A stretch of 64,000 nt of DNA from Aeropyrum camini SY1 = JCM 12091 (lineage in GTDB: Archaea; Thermoproteota; Thermoprotei_A; Sulfolobales; Acidilobaceae), in contig NC_022521.1 in NCBI RefSeq assembly GCF_000591035.1, positions 1,240,001-1,304,000 of the forward strand. The letters run 5' to 3'. This document shows positions 34,599 to 46,129 of the stretch, piece by piece (positions within the stretch are counted from its first letter, which is position 1; each line of letters begins with the position of its first letter). Made by a program: the position numbers and the translations under genes. Below the pieces are notes generated by a model. The model worked only from the letters and a program-made list of their open reading frames with translations. It was not told the origin of the DNA and did no database searches.

Positions 34599-34866
34599 GG
34601 GCCAGGAACACCGCCTCGGCGAGCTCCACTATCCTGCTGCTATCCCTCGAAGACACCTCCACAACAATCTCCCCCGGCTCCAGAGACCCCCCGCCCAGGG
34701 GCATCTTGAGCCTAACGCTAGCCTTGACCAGGCTATCACTCCTGCAGGATGCAAGCAGCCAAGTGGGGGCTCTGAAGCCCGGGCTACAGCCATAGTCACC
34801 CAGCACCCCGTATATTATGTCGAGCGTCTTCTCCACAACATCAAGACTCTTGAGGACAGCCCTCAT
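34564..34866 (-). CDS. Small hypothetical protein next to the CARF-PIN gene
   Basis: From the ATG at 34866 the product has about 100 residues (MRAVLKSLDVVEKTLDIIYG). A longer open frame reaches 35007, but its first residues would run into the upstream gene and look non-coding. The pattern is helix, strand (VKASVRLKMPLG), strand (GEIVVEVSSRDS), helix (RIVELAEAVFLALRSE), as in small ferredoxin-like or Pcc1-like folds. I cannot assign it. It follows the CARF-PIN gene by about 100 bases on the same strand. Confidence 0.5.
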   Translation of the reverse strand: MRAVLKSLDVVEKTLDIIYGVLGDYGCSPGFRAPTWLLASCRSDSLVKASVRLKMPLGGGSLEPGEIVVEVSSRDSSRIVELAEAVFLALRSEGLPLELD

Positions 34867-34966
34867 CCTAACCCTCAGCCACTCGCCCAACAGACACACC
34901 CAACCATAGTGCTGGAAGGTGTTCCACGGGTTAGAATGTTTACCAGCCCTCCACAGAAGGCTGGGG

Positions 34967-36436
34967 CTATCCGGCCTCGAGGCCCAGGAACCTCCTAACG
35001 GCCCCAAGGGGCGGCTTAACCCTCTTCAAACCGCCACTCCCATCCTCGGCCTCGATCTTGACAGGCCCCGACACGCCGGCCTCAGCCAGCAGCGCGAGCG
35101 CTATCATACCCTGGTAGAGGGAGTAGTAGGGCCTAGCCAGGGTAGCGGGCTCCGAGGGGTCCACCCTGAGGTCGAGCTCCACGCTGTGGGGTTCGAAGCT
35201 AGCCTGGACTATGTCGTGGGATATCCTGCTTATCGGGTGCCCCCTCCAGAACTTGTACGCCCCGCTGTCGCCAGTGGCCAGAGTTTTCCCCTCGAGCAGC
35301 GTCAGGTCTATCCTGGTTATCCCCACGTCGCAGGGGGGAGGGCCGCTTGGTATTATGCTGGCGCCCGAGGCAAGCAGGTCCTGGAGGGCGAGGTAGGCTA
35401 AGACGTCTGCAACCGCGCTTGAGCTGCTCGGCCCGCCTCTCTTCACGGCGTTAGCCACCCTCTTCTGCACCTCGAGGACTGCGCACTCGGGTATGTAGAC
35501 CTTGAGGCCTTCTAGGGCGTTGTTGTGTATGCCGAAGTAGATTAGGTTGGTATCTATAATAACCCCTGCACCTAACGCGCCGTCTACACCCCGAAGCCTC
35601 GCTGCCCCCATCCACGCTGGCAGTTGAACAAGGGCTTCGCCCCTCCTGTCAGCCAGGCCTGCGGCGAGTCTAGCGACTCTTGCAGCAGAGTTAGCGACGT
35701 CCTGGGGGTGGCAAAGCCTAAGCCTGATGGACTCCAGGCCGTCGACCTCAATCCTGGCCACACCGCACTCCGCCCTGAGAGGAGGCCCCGCCACGCTGAA
35801 CGCCTGCACACTGTTGAGGCGGCGCGCGAGCTCTGCAACGCTGCAGCGTAGAGGCGGTAGATCGCCTCCCCACGGCGTCTCGCACTCCCTATCCCTCGAG
35901 GTTAGGTCGGGGAACCTGCTGGCCACACTCCCACGCCCGCCCACAGTCCCCACAACGCTGTGCATAAGGATAATCGGCTCCAGCCTACGAGGCACATACG
36001 GGTATATGAGCCCCGTCCAGGGGCCCCAGTAGAAGTGTACATGGGCGACGTCGAGCCTGCACCCCGCAGAGACGCTGGCCAGCGCCGTGCTAGCCGCAAG
36101 CCTCCTCCCCGCGCTGGATATAACCACGACACCCTCCTCCCCGCAGAACTTCTCCCTGAAAATCCTCCTGAGGACCTCGGGGAGCGTCCTCTCCCCCTGG
36201 ACTTCGGGGATGGCGTGGCTGCTGAGGTCCTCGATGCTCACGTCAACCCTCAGATGCTGCTCGACAAGGCTTCTAACCCTCCGGGCGGCATCCCGGGCGC
36301 CGACATGTATCAGAGTCGCGGAGTCGAACCCCCGCTCCTCCCATATCCTAGAGGCGGCCGTCAACGCAGCCTCAACATTACCAGCCCCCCTGCTCACCGG
36401 GAGTATAAGCCTCACTCTACACCACCACCGGGCCAT
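34967..36436 (-). CDS. CARF-like sensor domain fused to a PIN nuclease domain
   Basis: 489 residues in three parts. Residues about 7-165 have a Rossmann-like pattern with features of CARF domains: VRLILPVSRGAGNVEAAL at 8-25, SATLIHVGARDAARRV at 39-53, and VVVISSAGRRLAASTALA at 103-120, which resembles the ligand-binding S-G-G-x-R/K loop. Residues about 290-410 form a PIN domain with acidic residues D295 (IIDTNLIYF), E317 or E322 (IPECAVLEVQ), D370 (CDVGITRID) and D390 (LATGDSGAYKFW). A C-terminal part of about 80 residues is unassigned. No cas gene or CRISPR array lies in the window. The PIN call is firm; the CARF call is by pattern only. Confidence 0.7.
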   Translation of the reverse strand: MARWWCRVRLILPVSRGAGNVEAALTAASRIWEERGFDSATLIHVGARDAARRVRSLVEQHLRVDVSIEDLSSHAIPEVQGERTLPEVLRRIFREKFCGEEGVVVISSAGRRLAASTALASVSAGCRLDVAHVHFYWGPWTGLIYPYVPRRLEPIILMHSVVGTVGGRGSVASRFPDLTSRDRECETPWGGDLPPLRCSVAELARRLNSVQAFSVAGPPLRAECGVARIEVDGLESIRLRLCHPQDVANSAARVARLAAGLADRRGEALVQLPAWMGAARLRGVDGALGAGVIIDTNLIYFGIHNNALEGLKVYIPECAVLEVQKRVANAVKRGGPSSSSAVADVLAYLALQDLLASGASIIPSGPPPCDVGITRIDLTLLEGKTLATGDSGAYKFWRGHPISRISHDIVQASFEPHSVELDLRVDPSEPATLARPYYSLYQGMIALALLAEAGVSGPVKIEAEDGSGGLKRVKPPLGAVRRFLGLEAG

Positions 36437-36541
36437 GGGAAGCGGTCAGATAGGGGTGGATCTCCCCACGGCCCGAACGGCTCAGAATTGGAGTCACACC
36501 TCATCCCGCCCCGCTAGAGTATACGGTCTAGAGGGCTGATA

Positions 36542-36553
36542 TCCTGCGCAGGA
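36542..36553. repeat. Perfect 12-bp palindrome upstream of the CARF-PIN gene
   Basis: TCCTGCGCAGGA reads the same on both strands and lies about 105 bases before the CARF-PIN start. It could be an operator for a dimeric regulator. A single copy was seen. Confidence 0.4.
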
Positions 36554-36784
36554 GAGAGGGGCATTAACAGCTGCACATAGTAAGAGACTTGCTGAGGGGA
36601 TAGTGCACCCGTGGATCAACCGTCTAATACACCCGACCCTACCGTGCCAGGCAGAGGCCCAGGCCATGGTGATACTCGGATGACGGCCGACACCGTAGAT
36701 AATGCTCCATGGGCTATATGCCGGCTTTAAAACTGAATGTCATCCGCGGAGACGGTACTATCTTCGGGGTCGGGTTGAACGCTG

Positions 36785-36937
36785 CAACTCCCGAATAAGG
36801 TAATACCCTGGGGAAAGAAAACATTGGGATATGCGCCCGTGATCTAGCCCAACGGGGGAGGACCTAGACGTGCAGCCGTGTAGGAGGAGTACCTGGGGGG
36901 TGTGGGTGTGTTTCAACTCTCCCCAGAGGTAATACCC
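36785..36937 (+). repeat. Direct repeat pair CAACTC-N8-GGTAATACCC
   Basis: The pattern occurs at 36785-36808 and 36914-36937, 129 bases apart. The outer six and ten bases are identical and the eight bases between them differ. Conserved ends around a variable middle suggest a protein-binding site or paired RNA elements rather than a simple duplication. Confidence 0.5.
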
Positions 36938-37094
36938 CGCCGCGCCCTGCCTATCTGGAAAGGGGGCTATGGGCTATCCCAGGTAACCTCTATTCCACCC
37001 TTACCTGATGGACGCGTGTCTACATAGGGTTAGCCGCCTTCAGGGACCTAGGGGTGGTTAGGGGGGTGGTTAACCTGTTTTCAACCGTTGGGTG

Positions 37095-37161
37095 CTTAAC
37101 TCTACCGTTAACTCAACCTCTATCTCGGGGGTGGTTGAGTTAAGGCGCAGTTAACTCTACC
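37095..37161. repeat. Cluster of 12-bp repeats STTAACTCWACC at the 3' end of gcvPB
   Basis: Three direct copies (37095-37106, 37107-37118 in tandem, 37150-37161) and one inverted copy (37133-37144) are present. The last copy overlaps the gcvPB stop codon. The second copy and the inverted copy can form a hairpin with an 11-bp arm. The related sequence GGTTAACC lies just before them (about 37069-37075). A terminator, protein-binding cluster or recombination trace are all possible. Confidence 0.6.
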
Positions 37162-38722
37162 TCAGCGGCCCCAGCCTGCCCTGCCTCCTGAGGACCTCAA
37201 CCCTCCAGGTGGGCGTGACGGTTCTAGGGTGGTTGGCCCTCACGTTGTCCACCCTGGCTGAGCTGGTGTTCCTAGGCCACTTCTTGGGGGTGGATGGGTC
37301 TCTCCTGGCCTCCTCCGCTATCTCCTTTAGCCTGGCTGCGTAGGCCTCTATGTTCTCTTTCGTCTCGCTCTCGGTGAACTCTATCATGAGAGCCTCCTCC
37401 ACGATCAGGGGGAAGTAGATTGTGGGGGCGTAGAGGCCGGCGTCTAACAGGCCCTTCGCAACGTCCTCCGCAGTGGCGCCCGTCTCCCTCTTCAGAGGCT
37501 TAGCACTGAGGACAGCCTCATGCTTCCTAGGCCTCCCTGGGGCGTAGGGTAGGCTGTAGCCCCAGTGGCCCTCCATTAGCTTGATGAAGTAGTTGGTGTT
37601 TACAACCGCAACCTCACCCGCAAGCCTGAGGCCCTGGGGTCCCATAGCCAGTATGTAGACGTAGGCCCAGAGGACTGCGAGGGTGTTCGCTATCCACGCT
37701 CTAAGCCTGCCCACGCTCCACCTGCCAGGCGGCCTCACCCTGTACAACCCCTCATCCTCGCTGTACACCACTCTAGGGCCAGGTAGGAGGTCCTCCAGTG
37801 TGACGCCGGGAGCAGCCTCAACCCTCCTCACGCACACGGGCCCGGAGCCGGGGCCGCCGCCGCCGTGGGGTACGCTGAAGGTTTTGTGCAGGTTAACGTG
37901 GGCTATGTCGAACTCCATATCCCCCGGCCTCGCCCTGCCTATGATGCCGTTGAGGTTGGCCCCGTCGTAGTAGAGGAGGCCTCCCGCCTCGTGCACTAGG
38001 CGGGCTATATCGAGGATGTTCTCCTCGAACAGGCCGAGGGTGCTGGGGTTGGTTATCATGAGGCCTGCTGTGTCCCCGCCGAGAGCGGCCTTCAAGGCCT
38101 CCATATCGACGTTACCGTCATCCCCGGTTGGCACCTCGACAACCTGGAACCCCCCCATGGCGGCGCTGGCGGGGTTAGTGCCGTGGGCGGAGTCGGGCAC
38201 TATTATAACCCTCCTCTTATCTAGCTCCCCCCGTATCTCGTGGAACCTCTTAATCATCAAAACCCCAGCAAGCTCCCCCTGGCTGCCCGCGGCTGGGTGG
38301 ACGGTGCAGGCGTCCATACCGGTTATGTGCTTCAGCCACTCCTGAACCATGTAAATAGCCTCCAGCACGCCCTGCACGGTCTCGTCGTCCTGGAGGGGGT
38401 GTAGAGTCTCGAGCCGGGGGTCGAAGGCGAGCCGGGCAGCCACCCGGGGGTTGTACTTCATCGTGCAGCTCCCTAGGGGGATCGGGCCGTTGTCTACCCC
38501 GTATGCCATCTGGCTGAGCCTAGTGTAGTGCCTCACAACCTCAACCTCGCTCACCTCGGGGAGGCTCGGGGGAGAGTCTCTGGCTAGAGTCCGCGGCAGC
38601 TGAATGGGGCCCACAGCCTTTACCACATCCTCCCCGGGCCGCGGAGGGAGAGCCCCCCGCCTCCCCGGTCTAGACATCTCTGTTATAAGCGGCTCATCCC
38701 ACCTAGACTGCCTCCACACCAA
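37157..38722 (-). CDS. gcvPB: Glycine dehydrogenase (decarboxylating) subunit 2
   Basis: 521 residues, the PLP-binding half of P-protein of the glycine cleavage system. The Schiff-base lysine is in HVNLHKTFSVPHGGGGPGSG. Other blocks are CTMKYNPRVAA near 77, HPAAGSQGELAGV, PDSAHGTNPASAAMGGF, and MITNPSTLGLFEENI. The subunit pairs with GcvPA, whose gene lies upstream with only 2 bases between. The gene starts with GTG. The other glycine cleavage proteins (T, H, L) are not in this window. Confidence 0.95.
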   Translation of the reverse strand: MVWRQSRWDEPLITEMSRPGRRGALPPRPGEDVVKAVGPIQLPRTLARDSPPSLPEVSEVEVVRHYTRLSQMAYGVDNGPIPLGSCTMKYNPRVAARLAFDPRLETLHPLQDDETVQGVLEAIYMVQEWLKHITGMDACTVHPAAGSQGELAGVLMIKRFHEIRGELDKRRVIIVPDSAHGTNPASAAMGGFQVVEVPTGDDGNVDMEALKAALGGDTAGLMITNPSTLGLFEENILDIARLVHEAGGLLYYDGANLNGIIGRARPGDMEFDIAHVNLHKTFSVPHGGGGPGSGPVCVRRVEAAPGVTLEDLLPGPRVVYSEDEGLYRVRPPGRWSVGRLRAWIANTLAVLWAYVYILAMGPQGLRLAGEVAVVNTNYFIKLMEGHWGYSLPYAPGRPRKHEAVLSAKPLKRETGATAEDVAKGLLDAGLYAPTIYFPLIVEEALMIEFTESETKENIEAYAARLKEIAEEARRDPSTPKKWPRNTSSARVDNVRANHPRTVTPTWRVEVLRRQGRLGPLR

Positions 38723-38724
38723 CC

Positions 38725-40122
38725 CTAACCACCCAGTACACTGTCGAGTAGATCAACCAGTAGATCCACATGGCGTTTACTATGTGCCTCGGTGACTGTG
38801 AGGAGCATGTCGTTTCTAGTGAAGAAGGAGAAGCCCCCCAGGGGTATCCCGGCCAGCACCCCCTTCTCGAGGAGCCTTCTCCTAGCCTCTGCAGCGTCTA
38901 TGGGTAGCCTGACCGTGAAGTCCATTATAAACTCGCCTCTCAGGAGGGGCGCACTAACGCCTTCCAACTCGGAGAGCTTTCTGGCGGCATAGTGGCTCAT
39001 GTACCAGGAGGCCTCTGCAACCTCCCTGAGGCCCTGGGGGCCTAGTAGGCTGAGGTAGACGGCGGCGGCTATGGCCATGAGGGCCTCGTTGGTTGTTATG
39101 TTGCTCGTCGCCTTCGCCCTCCTTATATGCTGCTCCCTGGTCTGGAGTATCATGGCGAAGGCCCTCCTGCCCTCGGCGTCCACAGTCATTCCTATAAGCC
39201 TCCCGGGCATCTGCCTGACGAGCCTGCCCTCCCACCTCACGGCAAAAACGCCGAGATAAGGGCCCCCATAGTTGAGGCCGAGGCCTAGGGGCTGGCCGTC
39301 GCCAACCGCCACATCAGCTCCAAGCCTCCCGGGCGGCTTGAGGAGAGCCATGCTCACAGGTTCAACGCCCAGGATGAAGAGACCTCCCGCCCTGTGCACG
39401 GCCTCCCCAGCAGCCTCAATGTTCTCGTCTATAACCCCGGTGTAGCTACTCGGATACTCCATGTAGAGGGCTGCGGTGTCGCCGTGCGAGAGCTTACGCT
39501 CCAGGTCCTCCAAGTCTATAAACCCCGTCTCCCTATCAACCCTAACCTCCTCTATCTTAACCCCGCCGCCGTAGGCGTAGCTAGCCGCCGTCTCCAGGTG
39601 GAGGGGGTTCATAGTCTCCGGGACTAGAACCCTCTCCCTCCTCGTCACCCTCCTAGCCATGAGAATCGCCTCGCCCACGGCGCTGCTCCAGTCGTAGAGG
39701 CTAGCGTTAACAACCTCCATCTCAAGCAACTCCGCCACAAGGCTTTGATACTCGAAGAGGGCCTGCATCAGCCCCTGGCTTATCTCGGCCTGGTAGGGTG
39801 TGTATGCTGTGAGGAACTCACCCCGGCTTATAAGGGCCTTGACTGCGGAGGGGATGTAGCGGGGCCAGACCCCCCCGCCCATGAACGGCGGAGGGTCTGT
39901 GAAGTACCTGTTCCTAGAGAGAAGCCTCTCTATCCTGGCAAGAACCTCGGCTTCTCTGAGGGGCCTCCCCTCTCCTATCGGGAGCGAGTCCCATTCCTCC
40001 GGCGACAGCTTTATAGAGGGGGGTATATCCCTGTAGAGATCGTCGACAGAAGAGACCCCCATAGCCTCCAACATCTCATCCAGCACCGCCCTGTGCGAAT
40101 TCGGTATCCAAGGATGTTCCAA
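38725..40122 (-). CDS. gcvPA: Glycine dehydrogenase (decarboxylating) subunit 1
   Basis: 465 residues, the non-PLP half of the split P-protein. Typical blocks: HPWIPNSHRAVLDEMLEAMG at the N-terminus, FMGGGVWPRYIPSAVKAL, TAYTPYQAEISQGLMQALFEYQS, and YDWSSAVGEAILMA. The TTG start at 40122 gives LEHPWIPN, which fits the family. Transcribed with gcvPB on the minus strand. Confidence 0.95.
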   Translation of the reverse strand: MEHPWIPNSHRAVLDEMLEAMGVSSVDDLYRDIPPSIKLSPEEWDSLPIGEGRPLREAEVLARIERLLSRNRYFTDPPPFMGGGVWPRYIPSAVKALISRGEFLTAYTPYQAEISQGLMQALFEYQSLVAELLEMEVVNASLYDWSSAVGEAILMARRVTRRERVLVPETMNPLHLETAASYAYGGGVKIEEVRVDRETGFIDLEDLERKLSHGDTAALYMEYPSSYTGVIDENIEAAGEAVHRAGGLFILGVEPVSMALLKPPGRLGADVAVGDGQPLGLGLNYGGPYLGVFAVRWEGRLVRQMPGRLIGMTVDAEGRRAFAMILQTREQHIRRAKATSNITTNEALMAIAAAVYLSLLGPQGLREVAEASWYMSHYAARKLSELEGVSAPLLRGEFIMDFTVRLPIDAAEARRRLLEKGVLAGIPLGGFSFFTRNDMLLTVTEAHSKRHVDLLVDLLDSVLGG

Positions 40123-40261
40123 CTGTAGTTACACCAACCTGTAGGAGGGTGGGCGGGCCTGGTTATCAGTGTTAAGGGCTTATCAGGCTATTACGAGTCC
40201 GGTTTCTCCGTAATTAATGTATAGCCGTGCTGCTGTTGTTTAAAGGCTCTGGAGGTAGACT

Positions 40262-40768
40262 TTGTTTAACGGTGTGAAAGGCTTGGTTGAGCTTGGAGAC
40301 AAGGCGCCAGACTTCACCCTTCCCAACCAGGATTTCGAGCCAGTCAGCCTCTACGAGGTCCTCAAAAAGGGGAGGCCCGCGGTCCTCATATTCTTCCCCG
40401 CGGCCTTCAGCCCCGTCTGCACAAAGGAGCTGTGCACATTCAGGGACAAGATGGCCCAGCTGGAGAAGGCTAACGCGGAGGTCCTCGCCATAAGCGTGGA
40501 CAGCCCATGGTGCCTCAAGAAGTTTAAGGATGAGAACAGGCTCGCCTTCAACCTGCTCTCAGACTATAACAGGGAGGTTATAAAGCTCTACAACGTCTAC
40601 CACGAGGACCTGAAGGGGCTAAAGATGGTGGCTAAGAGGGCTGTGTTCATAGTCAAGCCCGACGGTACTGTAGCTTACAAGTGGGTAACCGACAACCCGT
40701 TAAACGAGCCAGACTACGACGAGGTAGTGAGAGAGGCTAACAAAATAGCTGGAGAGCTAGTCGCCTGA
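40262..40768 (+). CDS. Peroxiredoxin (AhpC/TSA family)
   Basis: 168 residues with a thioredoxin-like fold. The peroxidatic cysteine is in FFPAAFSPVCTKELCTFRD near 45-63, with a second cysteine five residues later, as in Bcp/PrxQ-like enzymes with the resolving residue in the same helix. It reduces peroxides, in keeping with an aerobe. The TTG start at 40262 and a GTG at 40274 are both possible. A TATA element (tttaaagg, about 40238-40245) would place the transcript start near 40266, which favours 40274. Confidence 0.9.
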   Translation: MFNGVKGLVELGDKAPDFTLPNQDFEPVSLYEVLKKGRPAVLIFFPAAFSPVCTKELCTFRDKMAQLEKANAEVLAISVDSPWCLKKFKDENRLAFNLLSDYNREVIKLYNVYHEDLKGLKMVAKRAVFIVKPDGTVAYKWVTDNPLNEPDYDEVVREANKIAGELVA

Positions 40769-40790
40769 CCCCCCCAGGCGCCCAGGGTTT

Positions 40791-40982
40791 TCAGACCTGC
40801 CTGGCCTCCTCCTTTTTACCCTCGAGCTCGTCTATCATCCTCTGTACTATATATACTATCTCCGGGTTCGCATCTATCTCGAGCAGCCTGTTGTAGATCT
40901 CCTTCAGCCTCTGCAGGTTCTTCTCCTTGAACGCTTTCCTAGCCTCATCGTAAAGCTGTATGTCCTCGCTACTCGGGGTCAT
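40791..40982 (-). CDS. Small helical hypothetical protein
   Basis: From the ATG at 40982 the product has 63 residues, entirely helical and charged (DEARKAFKEKNLQRLKEIYN; IVYIVQRMIDELEGKKEE), with a TPR-like look but too short for a full repeat array. No family is recognised. It is convergent with the peroxiredoxin gene, whose stop is 23 bases away. Codon use is normal. Confidence 0.5.
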   Translation of the reverse strand: MTPSSEDIQLYDEARKAFKEKNLQRLKEIYNRLLEIDANPEIVYIVQRMIDELEGKKEEARQV

Positions 40983-41172
40983 GCACATTCTCAATTCACC
41001 CCGTTAAGGCTAGAGGAGTCTGGGGTATATGTATTTTTAGCTTGCTCCCGGATCGAGCCGCCTTGGCCAGCATAACATATTTATAGGTTCAATCTCGGCA
41101 TGATATAATTTTAAACTTTAAAGGTCTACGTAGGATTTCTACAATATTGAATACGTGTAGAACCCATGGAGG

Positions 41173-44053
<2,881 letters not shown>

Positions 44054-44081
44054 CCCGGGGAAAGCCTAGGGGCGACCGTTT

Positions 44082-44549
44082 TTGAGCCTTCCAAGGCTCC
44101 TACTCGCGCTCTCAATAATATCGCTCTCCCTCTTCTGGCTGGCCAGCCTTGACGACAGCCAGGCTGGCTACGATATAGTTATACGCTGCAGCTCCACCTT
44201 TTACTCGAAAGCCTGGTCCGAAACCGTGGATGAGGTTGAAATATCCTTCCTCCACAGTGTACACAAGGAGGTTGAGACCAACATAATGACGGTGGGCAGA
44301 AGAGGGTTCTGGCTCAGGGAGGTGCGCATCCCCGAGACCGGGGCCGGCACACCCTATAATCTCGAGGACCTAGGCGGCTCCGGCTCCGTCTATCTCAAGG
44401 ATGGAGTACTAGTGTTCTCCAGCCTCAACGTCTACAGGGGGAAGAGTGTAGTCTATAACCTTGGGGTTTGGGGAAACGTTGATATAAAGCTCGACGGCAG
44501 ACCGGTTGACACGAGAGGCTGCCGCCTTCTAGCCCTAAAAACCCCTTAA
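44082..44549 (+). CDS. DUF1850 exported protein, TRAP-TAXI associated
   Basis: 155 residues. A signal or anchor segment occupies about 4-23 (LLLALSIISLSLFWLASL). The body carries the DUF1850 pattern: ISFLHSVHKEVETNIM, a glycine pair with GAGTPYNLEDLG, and a terminal strand segment. In many genomes DUF1850 genes sit next to TAXI-type TRAP transporters, and such a transporter follows here about 1.6 kb downstream, separated by an aminotransferase gene. Its exact job is not known. TTG start. Confidence 0.75.
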   Translation: MSLPRLLLALSIISLSLFWLASLDDSQAGYDIVIRCSSTFYSKAWSETVDEVEISFLHSVHKEVETNIMTVGRRGFWLREVRIPETGAGTPYNLEDLGGSGSVYLKDGVLVFSSLNVYRGKSVVYNLGVWGNVDIKLDGRPVDTRGCRLLALKTP

Positions 44550-44579
44550 CGGCGACTATTAAGCCGCGGGCTCTTCTCC

Positions 44580-45890
44580 TCACAAATACTCCCTGGCAGT
44601 CCTCAACGCCTTCTCCGCCGCTCTGTGGAAGGCTTCAAACTCGTCCCCACCATGGGAGTACGCTAGGTGCATCCTCTTCAGCGGGTTTGGCGTAACCAGT
44701 ATACCAAGTCGCCTTAGCTCGCTTGCGAAGGCCCTATAGGCTTTGCCATTAGCTCTAAGTGCTTCCTCCAGGTTTTTGGGCCTACTGTCCAAGCCGAAGT
44801 ATATGCTTACCGAGCCTCCGAATTGAGATACAACAGCCTCAACCCCGAGGTCCTCCGCCAGATCCCGTAGAATCCCGGCGAGGTCCTTGGCCTTCCGGTT
44901 CAGCACGCGGGTTAGCCCAACCCTCTCCGCCTTCTCCAGGGTAGCCACCCCCGCCGCCATAGAGAGGGGGTGGCCGGAGTACGTCCCGCTGCTTACAACC
45001 CCCCTGCCCAGCAGCTCCATGACCTCGCCGCCGCCTAATAGTGCGGCGACGGGCATGCCGTTGGCTATAGCCTTGCCAACAGTGGTTAAGTCTGCCTTGA
45101 CGCCGAAGTAGTCCTGCATGCCCCTGTCGCTCACCCTTATGAAGGTTATGATCTCGTCGAAGATCAACAGCGAACCGTGGCTGTCGCACAACCTTCTAAG
45201 TTTTGCTACGAAATCCCTTTCCGCCGGTATAACGCCCATGCTGTGGGCCACAGGCTCTAGTATGAAAGCGGCGACCCTGTCGCCAAACTTCTCCATGAAC
45301 CTCTCTACAGCTTCTAAGTCGTTATAGGGGAGGACCTCGACTGTCGATGCTACTGCATCCGGAATCCCCTTCGATTCAGCGGTCTTACCCTTGTAGGCGG
45401 GGGTTTTGACGTTGTACATGGAGTAGTCGTGCCAGCCGTGGTAGTTGCCGTCGAACTTGACGATGAGGTCCCTACCCGTGTATGCCCTCGCAAGCCTGAT
45501 AGCAATCATTACTGCCTCGCTGCCACTGTTGGTGAACAACACCTTATCATACATGGGAAACCTTCCGATTAGCTTCTTCGCAAAGGCTATCTCAACATCG
45601 CTGACACCAGCCCCGTGGAGGATGAGCCTGTCAAGCTGCTCTCTAACCCGCGTTACAACGTAGTCGTCATTATGGCCTAGGGCTATGGCGCCGAACGCCA
45701 TGTGGAAGTCTATATACTCCCTCCCCATATAATCCCTTATCCTAGAGCCCTTGGCCTGAGAGACTATCAGGGGATCTATACTATGGAACTCTCTCCTAAG
45801 CCCGCCTTGAGCGCCGCCTACGAACAGGGAGAGAGCGTCGCCCCAAAGTCCATCCTCACCCTTACTACCCAACACTCTCCACCGAAACAC
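44580..45890 (-). CDS. Class III aminotransferase, glutamate-1-semialdehyde aminomutase-like
   Basis: 436 residues of fold-type I PLP enzymes, class III. The blocks resemble HemL: IDFHMAFGAIALGHND, LFTNSGSEAVMIAIRLARAYTGRD, KFDGNYHGWHDY, LIFDEIITFIRV and the Schiff-base lysine in TTVGKAIANGMPVAAL. HemL makes 5-aminolevulinate for heme, but no heme genes are adjacent. The location between the DUF1850 protein and a TRAP transporter, on the opposite strand, also allows a role in using an imported amino compound. ATG start. Confidence 0.85.
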   Translation of the reverse strand: MFRWRVLGSKGEDGLWGDALSLFVGGAQGGLRREFHSIDPLIVSQAKGSRIRDYMGREYIDFHMAFGAIALGHNDDYVVTRVREQLDRLILHGAGVSDVEIAFAKKLIGRFPMYDKVLFTNSGSEAVMIAIRLARAYTGRDLIVKFDGNYHGWHDYSMYNVKTPAYKGKTAESKGIPDAVASTVEVLPYNDLEAVERFMEKFGDRVAAFILEPVAHSMGVIPAERDFVAKLRRLCDSHGSLLIFDEIITFIRVSDRGMQDYFGVKADLTTVGKAIANGMPVAALLGGGEVMELLGRGVVSSGTYSGHPLSMAAGVATLEKAERVGLTRVLNRKAKDLAGILRDLAEDLGVEAVVSQFGGSVSIYFGLDSRPKNLEEALRANGKAYRAFASELRRLGILVTPNPLKRMHLAYSHGGDEFEAFHRAAEKALRTAREYL

Positions 45891-46129
45891 TAGGGCCGAG
45901 CCCAGGCTTCCAACGCCTACCTTACCCCGCCCAGCTATTTAGTCTTTCACAACACACAGTCTAGCCTCCTAACAATTTATTACCCGGGGGCCTAGAAGAT
46001 ACTCCGATTAGACTATGTTAGTAGGATAGCTAGCCTCAGCCTACCCGCGTGTTTGCAAATGATATATCTAGGGTCTGGGGGCGGGGAGTGCTGCTATGTT
46101 GCCTGGATTGGGTGCAGTGGTGTTGAGGC

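Larger units (their letters stand above)
36437..37156. other. 720-base stretch without a convincing gene, rich in repeats
   Basis: No open frame with gene-like character was found in any frame. The region lies upstream of the CARF-PIN gene and downstream of gcvPB. It contains a perfect 12-bp palindrome, a spaced direct repeat and a cluster of 12-bp repeats near gcvPB, listed separately. A minus-strand TATA-like element (ttttaaag, about 36728-36735) could start a transcript toward the CARF-PIN gene. No tRNA or rRNA was recognised. Confidence 0.6.

Noticed and set aside
35960-36517. 185-codon plus-strand frame opposite the CARF-PIN gene
   Set aside because: It is antisense to a well-supported gene and its product is proline- and arginine-rich without pattern.
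36437-37156. Replication origin
   Set aside because: Repeats are present, but no origin recognition box with its G-rich end was recognised and no Orc1/Cdc6 gene is nearby.
44580-45890. Firm call of hemL
   Set aside because: The sequence is clearly class III and HemL-like, but no heme pathway gene is adjacent, and relatives with other substrates share the same motifs.
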